Part shown: in pieces, positions 57,439 through 64,000 of the stretch | How the letters are laid out: each line of letters opens with the position of its first letter | Position numbering within the stretch: position 1 is the stretch's first letter | Assembly (NCBI GenBank): GCA_032622095.1 | Contig: CP136065.1 | Span: 96,481,343-96,545,342 of the forward strand | Source of the DNA: Siphonodentalium dalli | Lineage: Eukaryota; Mollusca; Scaphopoda; Gadilida; Siphonodentaliidae | Length of the DNA: 64,000 nt | Direction: 5' to 3' | Notes under the pieces: generated by a model | What the model saw: the letters and a program-made list of their open reading frames with translations, nothing else | Database searches by the model: none | Told to the model about the DNA's origin: nothing | Translations under genes and position numbers: made by a program

Positions 57439-58543
57439 TACAAATCTATAAATTTATTACCGAATCGATGCGTATAGCTAACGCGTAGAACAGACTGATA
57501 ATTCCTATTGCACTATATGGTAGTTTGAATAAATTCCATATACAGCTTTTTTTATTGGTTTAGGTTGAAGCATCAAATGAAAGCTTTAAAAAAAAAACAT
57601 TTTAGAAGTTTTCACACCCGGTTTAAAGGCTGTTCATAATTGTTTGTCGATAATTTGTTTGAAATCAAAATAGTTAATTCTCAAAATATAAACTTATCTT
57701 ATACATGTTTATGACCACCTTTTGTCGGGGACATAAGACTTCTCTCACATTTGTTCGGCTTCTCGTTATGGCTGGTGCAATGAGATGAAGTACCTGGGCA
57801 AATTGTTCTCTGTTCAATATGATGTACTATACAAAGCGTTCGTCATCGTCATATACATCCCTGGTAATCAGGTTATGAGTATAATCAGGTTATGAAAGGC
57901 CCCTTGCTCTTTCCGTTTCTTAACAATATGAACGAACGGACAAACGACCGAATATTTTATTATAGTGACATGTGTGTATAATGTATAAAAACATATCACA
58001 TTCAGGTGATTCACCCACATTCGTCTGTTCTTTCTCTTGCGAAGGTGCTGGTAAACCAAGAGGAGGAAAAACTCTTCATCACTTGATAAAGCCTCATTGC
58101 TCGATAAAGACATCTTGGAGAAATGATTCGTCACTCATGTTGCAGGTACAATTACCTGCGTTATTATCGTATCGTGTTCGTGCGTAATTCCCATACGTAT
58201 ATCGTATGCGTTTATACGTACATTATGTTGAACATTTCCTTATGTAACTACTCGCCAATGAGTAGTTAGTAGAGAAATGGCTAATGAAGAATTGCACATG
58301 TCGTATTGCCAAGAATCATTTGGACTGTCTCGATCACATGGTCGTTATTTGTAGCTTATCCTTATATTGCGTTATATGCAACGACACTCTTAAAGGATTA
58401 TTACCCAGGAACAGACCGTCTAGACAGGATGCGTCTTATTGACCATACATTCCGTTATGGTCGTGTAAAATTCCTTGCTTTCAATTAGTGAGACTCTTAT
58501 AACAAATACGATAATTCAGCATTACTATGTGGCTTGTTTGAGG
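57439..58543. other. No gene seen
   Basis: AT-rich flank of the DIRS element with chance frames of 60-90 codons. Nothing recognised. Confidence 0.4.
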
Positions 58544-58640
58544 TACACACCCACGTGTTCTATATGATCGAAACGCGAACAAAACATAATGTACACACCC
58601 ACGTGTTCTATATGATCGAAACGCGAACAAACATAAGGGT
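58544..58640. repeat. 48 bp tandem duplication
   Basis: Two direct copies begin TACACACCCACGTGTTCTAT at 58544 and 58592, nearly identical. Confidence 0.9.
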
Positions 58641-58663
58641 TGGCTTGGTTTATTTGAGGTTAA

Positions 58664-58828
58664 CCCTTTCATGAATGGGCTGTGCTGGTGCAGCATTAAA
58701 GATAATGTGTCAATGCATTATCTGATATATGCGAGTCTCCCATATGTAGCCTCGCATACATAAGAGAATGCAATGGCTTTGCACGGTCAAGTTAACTATT
58801 GTCAGGCCAATGTATTCTCTTATATATG
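58664..58828. mobile_element. Truncated piggyBac-like MITE
   Basis: Preceded by TTAA (58660-58663); starts CCCTTTCATGAATGGG, then GTGCTGGTGCAGCATTAA, matching the right end of the 9600-10107 element. One complete palindrome and the start of a second (GTATTCTCTTATATATG) follow. The sequence then breaks off at 58828 into unrelated DNA. Confidence 0.7.
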
Positions 58829-59335
58829 TTGAATAAACAGTGTTATTACAAGATCCTACCCTTATTCCATTCAATAAACCCATTCTATAAATTGTGATAT
58901 TAAACGTTCGTTTAATAACAGGAAATATTTCCAGGTGACCTTTGACTTCCGGTTTTTCGTCTGTTTACATTCCGTATACTACAGTACGTGTCAAAATACT
59001 ATGGCTTCCAATATATTTCCAACAAACTATAATGAATGAAGAGTTTGAACAGTTATGTCATTAAATATACGCCATTAAGCACATCAAAGAGGCTTTTTTG
59101 TCTGGAACTATTTCTTTACGCGGGCAAATAACGCATAGTTACATGAAATATCATCGCATGCCTTTTAGAAGCCGATGTTAGTTTCGCGTCCAATTTGATT
59201 TAAACAATATTTATTTGCCCCATGCAATTAATATTACATTTATGATGAACAACATTTTGATGATGGAAACATGAGTAGAATTTGTCCAATTTGCTGATTT
59301 ATGTATATTTTGTCGAGGTTTTGGATCATGTAATA
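58829..59335. other. No gene seen
   Basis: No recognised feature. Confidence 0.4.
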
Positions 59336-59480
59336 AATAGAATCTACAACTCGTCCCCAGTTTATAGCAGAATTTACAAAACTCGTCCAGTAAATTAGGT
59401 CTTTGGCGAGGTCGAGACCTAATTTAATTCCGCTATAAACTGATAAACTGAGGACGAGTTGCAGATCCTTTATGTATACT
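59336..59480. repeat. Foldback element, copy 1
   Basis: CTACAACTCGTCCCCAGTTT with ATAGCAGAATTTACAAAA at left is roughly complementary to CCGCTATAAACTG and GAGGACGAGTTGCAGATCC at right; CTAATTT and GACCTAATTT pair near the loop. Related to 63820-63968. Confidence 0.75.
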
Positions 59481-59924
59481 ACATGTGGAAACTGGAAATA
59501 CAGTTTATTACACGCATGTTGCTATATTTCGGTTCATTGCGTTACTTCAGTATAAACCTACATGTTATGTATGTATGATAAGTTCACACAAATACACCAG
59601 GGCGATCCACATAGTTGAGTGACATAAATGATGCCATGCACGAAAACCCAACCTGCGCTACCATAATGATTCAACCTCGTATCGTTTTGAGTAGATGACT
59701 AAATAGTATGGAGACCAAACAGAACCAATTGTTTGATATTAAAGGATATTGACTGTTAAGTAAGTAATGCTTTATTCTCCGCCAATAGTCATGGTACATG
59801 AGATAACATATATACACTATTTACAAATTAGAACGTTCCAGTGGTTTGGGTATTTGAACATTTACAGGCATACAGTAAATACATATCCATAAATGAAACA
59901 CACAAAATGAAGACAAACATCTCT

Positions 59925-60010
59925 CTCCCTCTATTTCTCTCTCTCTCTCTCCCTCTCTCTCTCTCGCTCTCTCTCTCTCTCTCCCTCTATCTCACTCTCG
60001 CTCTCTATAT
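59925..60010. repeat. CT-rich microsatellite
   Basis: Imperfect (CT)n with CCCT, CGCT and CACT interruptions. A Ser/Leu-rich 70-codon frame over it is an artefact. Confidence 0.95.
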
Positions 60011-60246
60011 ATATCATAAGATTCTGAATAAAACAAGGAATAAACCAGACTAAGAATTAAGTCCATAAATGAATGGACGCATTCCGTGAATTTATATACG
60101 TGTTACATGGTACTGATTGCGCTAAGTAACATACATATACTAGCGATGTACTTGTATTCAGTAAATCTGTAAAGAAAATGGGATATCAGGCACACATATT
60201 TAGCAGTTTGGTCGGTTGAGAATGTCAATTAAGTCATGTGACGTCA

Positions 60247-60363
60247 ACGGGATGCGTGTGAAACACGTGGGGGTACTAAATATATACGGCAGCAAAAGAA
60301 CACTGTAATTCTAGGAGCAAGAGTGTAATAAAGGGTGAATCTTTACAAACCAACGCACTATAA
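60247..60363 (+). repeat. Dispersed repeat, copy 2
   Basis: Same as 46319-46433, with an added TTCTAGGAGCAAG segment after AACACTGTAA. Confidence 0.8.
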
Positions 60364-60404
60364 TACTCGTCCCTGAGTGTGTGATGTTCACGTCATCGCC
60401 ATAC

Positions 60405-60665
60405 ATGTCGATCAAGTTCCGTGGTTGTGTCTCAATTACAATCCCCAGTCTGTCAATAGCAGAATAAATGATGCCTTAATTCAACTCGAATGTGTCAAGA
60501 ACACTCTCTGTCAAGCAGAGTTTGTCTGCATCGACTATAGATTCTCAGTTATAGTGATAGTGGCATTATATCAGAATACATTCAACGACAGACTTTTAGA
60601 TTAATATAAAATTAGCATGTCATTTGACAGACATTGGTGCAAACGAAACGATTGGTGTGGCGCTG
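60405..60665 (+). repeat. CVKNTLC-type dispersed repeat, copy 1
   Basis: A segment with CAACTCGAATGTGTCAAGAA and CAGAGTTTGTCTGCATCGAC recurs at 63410-63630 and, more diverged, at about 61150-61350. Two copies are open in the same frame (DALIQLECVKNTLC here, DALIQLKCVKNTLC at 63.5 kb). Their differences are not biased to silent sites, so I see no evidence of selection on protein. The right part has GGTGCAAACGAAACGATTG. Confidence 0.65.
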
Positions 60666-61900
60666 AGTTAGTTCAGTTTATGGTTCAGTTTCAAAAGAAC
60701 AATCTAAGTTATTGACTTGCACTTAATTTCTTGGCTGCTACACGTCAGAACTGATACGTTGTGTGCTATACGCTCGTTCTGAGTACGGAAATGTCACGCG
60801 GTGTGCTATACGACCGTACTAAGTACGGACCTACTTCAACACACTATCATTTTTCATATCTGGAACTCAGACATTGGTGCATATAGGAACAAATGTATCC
60901 CGAAGTTTCAAACAGTGTATGATGTTCCACGGTTGTGAATGATAACAGACTTTCAACTTAGTAAGTTTTATGGTTTTCGTGATATCCGCTGGAAAATGAC
61001 CATAACGTCATCGGACCAGCACTCGACGCCATAACGTCATTAGCAGTGAAGAGGTTAAAATGACAAATTATCTCTGGTACGTTCTTATAGCCATAATTTA
61101 AACTAGAAGGATAGTATAGGACATGTCGATGTTGCCTGTTTGCGTCTAAATGATCATTTCCAGTCTGTCAAGAGCACTTGGTTCCACTTAAAGGTTTCGA
61201 GATCACTTTCTATCAAGCAGTTGGTCTGCACCGGCTACATCACCAGTTAGTGCTTTCGGAATTCGATCAGTCGCCCTCTCATGTCCTTTGAAGGATATGG
61301 GTGCAAACGGAACGATTGATATGGCGTGGAGACGGTCTATTCAAACGAGATTTGATCAAATATATACATGTAATTGTCCAGAGATGAAGTTACACAGTTA
61401 ATAATGTGCTAATTGAAAATCTAGAGAATTTAAACAGACATGGCTCATTGGAACCTCTAAATTGTGTCTACGTATACAATAGGTTGATAAATACATGAAC
61501 TATTGATATCCGGCATCATATGCTCTGAAAAACACTCGCTAAATTCACTGCCATTTTCCAGCCGTTTTCAGTTTTTTTCGCCAAAAGTCAGACAACCGCT
61601 CGTTATTACGCTTTGAAAAATACGTGACATAGCCACGGCCACTTAGCAGCTGTTTTCATTTTTTTCGTACAGAACGAAATAATTACGCTTTTTATTTCTA
61701 CCATATTAGGAATGGACTCACATGGAACTCTCTTTTCTGTTCATTGTCGTGCAAATGGCTGGGTAGGGGGGGGGGGGGCAAACATCGTGTTTATAGTTGT
61801 ATTTTTTCATTACTTCAATGCGAGTTTTTGGGCTATACAGCATGCTGGTAGAAAGGTAGTTCGGATATTGAAAAAATCAAAAGCGAATATAATATTATAT
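60666..61900. other. No gene; third copy of dispersed repeat
   Basis: Includes a diverged copy of the 60405 repeat at about 61150-61350 and a tandem phrase GTGTGCTATACG near 60760 and 60800. A G tract lies at about 61767-61778. No exon recognised. Confidence 0.5.
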
Positions 61901-61909
61901 GTATTTTGA

Positions 61910-63230
61910 AGCGAAAACCGCCATAGTTGGTCGGATGTAGGTCTTGTAAACGTTGACGAGAGTTTGGCTGTTGGTTCCGCTTAGGCATCTTATAAGATTG
62001 GTTCTTTTCTTTGCTTTAGCGGTTATTTTCTGCATGTGGGCTCCGAATGTGAGTTGTTTATCGAGGGTTATTCCGAGGAGGGTGGCTTGGTCGGATAGTT
62101 GGAATGGTTCGCAGGTTGTGTGCTGGTTGGTTTTTTCTTTTGGTGAATAGGGTGAGCTGGGTCTTCTTCGCGTTGAGTTTTGTTCGCCACGTAGAGCACC
62201 ATTTTGTGAAGTCGTTAATGGTTCTTTGTAGTCTTGATTATAGGATCTTCGTATTTTTGTGTGATGTCCATAGTCCGAGGTCGTCGGCGAATTGAGATTC
62301 AGCGTGCGTTTCTTCGGTTGCTTGGTATGTCGTTGACATAGATGAGAAAGAGTAGTTGGTCGAGTACTGTCCCTATGATGTACCGGTTCGTAGTGGACTG
62401 GATTCGATGTCTCGTTATTGATGCGGAATTTGATTTGTCGATCTTGAAGGAATGAGGACAGTAGTTGGATGGTTTTTCTTGGAAGGTCTATAATAGATTG
62501 AGTTTGTATCGGAGGCCGTCGTGCCAGACTGAATCGAATGCTTTCTCTACGTCGAGGAGCACAGCTGCTGTCGTCCTGTTTTTTCCGAGGGTTAGTCTGA
62601 TGTCTTCGCTGCGTCGTCGTAGGTGGTCGATGCCTTCTTTGCCGTATCTATATCCGCGTTGCGAGGGGTTAAGGTAGTTGAATGTTTCTAGATGTTCGCG
62701 TAGTCGTTTGCTGATTATTCGTTCGGACAGTTTGCTTGTGCGTTGTAGGGGCCTGATTGGTCTATAGTTGTTTACGATGGAGCGTTCTTTGTCCGGTTTT
62801 GGAAGTCAGTACGCCGATGTCAGTTTTCCAATCCGTCGGGAAGTACCCCAGTGAGAGGCAGGCTTTGAAGATGAGTAAAAGTTGTGCGATGATTGGAGCC
62901 GCTAGGTGAAGGCCGTCGTCGATTTCGCTGGTATATTCGGGAGTGGGTTGAAGAGGTCTGCGTTGTTTCTAATGTGGGTGTCTACTGTAGTGTTGAGTCA
63001 TTGTCGTAGGATGGGCCTTCGTGTGTCTTGCGATTGTTATCCAGGTTGGCTGCGAAAGTTTCTTCTCTCTCGATGTATCACGATGTTTTTGAGCCGTCTG
63101 GTATTTTGAGTGTTTTTTTTCTGTTCAGCTGTTTGTTTTTCCGGTGCCAGTTAGTTTGTTAAAGGTCTTCCAGAAGATGCGGCCGTCTTTTTGCCATGAT
63201 ATAATCTCCGACGACGATACATCGTCTGTG
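61910..63230 (-). pseudogene. Jockey-like LINE reverse transcriptase remnant
   Basis: Minus-strand translation, across frame breaks, gives the RT motifs in order from right to left. FWKTFNKLTG is near 63150-63170. VNNYRPI lies near 62750-62770 and LNPSQRGYRYGKEGIDHL near 62625-62680. AAVLLDVEKAFDSVWHDGL (motif A) is near 62510-62570. LLFLIYVNDIP lies near 62325-62355, and catalytic SQFADDLGLW near 62270-62300. KKTQLTLFTKRK is near 62130-62180, then LLGITLDKQLTFGAHMQK near 62030-62085. VEKAFDSVWHDGL is typical of Jockey-clade elements. No frame on this strand stays open for 60 codons, so the copy is old and dead. It is less AT-rich than its flanks. Confidence 0.82.
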
Positions 63231-63409
63231 GGTTGATGTGATGTATTTGAATGTTGTGTTTTATAGAGTGTCCGCTGGTGGGTTATATGTGTCGATTATG
63301 GCGGTCTTCTTGTGAAGTACTGTGAAGTAGAGTTTGTTCGTCTATGTCGTCTGTGTCGAACATAGTGTGTTTTGATATATGTGTATCAACATGGCTACTT
63401 CTCTCCCGT

Positions 63410-63630
63410 CGCTGTTTCAAGTTCCATGATTGTGTCAAACAACAATGTCCAGTCTGTCACGAGCAGACTCAGTGATGCATTAATTCAACTCAAATGTGTC
63501 AAGAACACTCTCTGTGAGGCAGAGTTTGTCTGCACCGACTATATTATCAAGTATTATTGGTATTCTGTTAGCATTTAGTCGACGGCAGGCTTTTAAATTA
63601 ATCTACTGCTAGCATGTCCTTTGAATGATT
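63410..63630 (+). repeat. CVKNTLC-type dispersed repeat, copy 2
   Basis: Matches 60405-60665: TTCCATGATTGTGTC, CCAGTCTGTCACGAGCAGAC, TGTGTCAAGAACACTCTCTG and CAGAGTTTGTCTGCACCGAC. The adjoining GATTGATGATGCGCGGGG and ATTCAAATGACATATA parts recur again near 63765-63805. Confidence 0.65.
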
Positions 63631-63819
63631 GATGATGCGCGGGGATGGTTTATTCAAATGACATATATAATCGACCAGAGATGAAACTACATTTCTAATA
63701 ATCCATTCATTAATATACTACATGTATTAGCATGTCAATAGAAAGATGTGGGGGCAAACGAAACGATTGATGATGCTGTATAGAGATGGTTTAATCAAAT
63801 GACGTGTTGATCAGATATA

Positions 63820-63968
63820 TAGAAAATTTACAACTCGTCCCCAATTCATAGCGAAATTTACAAAACGAGTCTATCAAATTAAAGGCTCGGTCCAGACCAA
63901 GTATATAGACCGGAATCGTTTTGTAAATTTCGCTATAAACTGGTTAACAGTTGTAGATTCTATTCATT
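63820..63968. repeat. Foldback element, copy 2
   Basis: TTTACAACTCGTCCCCAATT with ATAGCGAAATTTACAAAACG mirrors CGTTTTGTAAATTTCGCTAT with AAACTGG and TTGTAGATTC. The inner arms are almost exact, the outer arms diverged. Same family as 59336-59480. Confidence 0.78.
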
Positions 63969-64000
63969 ACTTGATACCATAACACATACTTAAATTAATA

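Noticed and set aside
59841-60053. Ser/Leu-rich 70-codon frame
   Set aside because: It is the CT microsatellite translated.
1-64000. Canonical tRNA or rRNA genes
   Set aside because: No cloverleaf with proper A and B box spacing and no rRNA-like conserved block was found by eye; a covariance-model scan would settle it.

Overview
This is an AT-rich eukaryotic (animal) genomic window dominated by transposable elements and tandem repeats. Interrupted coding fragments, one clear exon with GT/AG splice signals, no operon-like gene packing, Helitrons, a DIRS retrotransposon, non-LTR reverse transcriptase remnants, many foldback elements and several minisatellites together suggest a repeat-rich marine invertebrate. 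A mollusc is my best guess, at low confidence. No rRNA, CRISPR array or complete host gene is visible.

Layout. 1-4.1 kb: a 3.5 kb repeat (599-4126) with Helitron-like ends; its inverted partner lies at 49300-52538. 4.7-6.1 kb: a near-perfect palindrome, then a degenerate minus-strand LINE reverse transcriptase. 5784-16728: a tandem segmental duplication of about 5 kb. Unit B differs by a clean 976 bp PIF/Harbinger-like insertion, and the unit B edge falls inside a Helitron (16553-17354). 18.8-19.8 kb: a 49 bp minisatellite. 21.8-26.5 kb: a cluster of miniature elements, several sharing the same internal palindromes. 26695-26805 (minus): an exon of a Rab26/37-like small GTPase, the only well-supported host gene piece. 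27.1-32.4 kb: two LTR-like direct repeats around an orphan coding region (29197-31308). 32.4-35 kb: an X-Y-Y-X duplication carrying a short possible terminal exon. 35.9-37.0 kb: a 26 bp minisatellite with long but probably meaningless open frames. 37.3-37.7 kb: a TTAA-flanked piggyBac-like MITE. 38194-39243: two Helitrons in head-to-tail tandem in an A/T target. 42.3-45 kb: a pogo-like MITE, a possible SINE and a LINE C-terminal fragment. 49121-57438: a DIRS-type tyrosine-recombinase retrotransposon whose left terminal repeat is split by the 3.2 kb repeat. 58.5-64 kb: piggyBac-like fragment, microsatellite, dispersed repeats and a Jockey-like LINE reverse transcriptase on the minus strand.

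The coding pieces do not form one pathway. The DIRS element contributes gag-like, RT/RNase H and tyrosine recombinase regions that would act together in retrotransposition, but frameshifts and a stop codon indicate that this copy is inactive. The nesting (element inside DIRS terminal repeat, MITE inside one duplication arm, Helitron at a duplication edge) gives a readable relative chronology. All family assignments come from motifs read by eye; no database search was possible.
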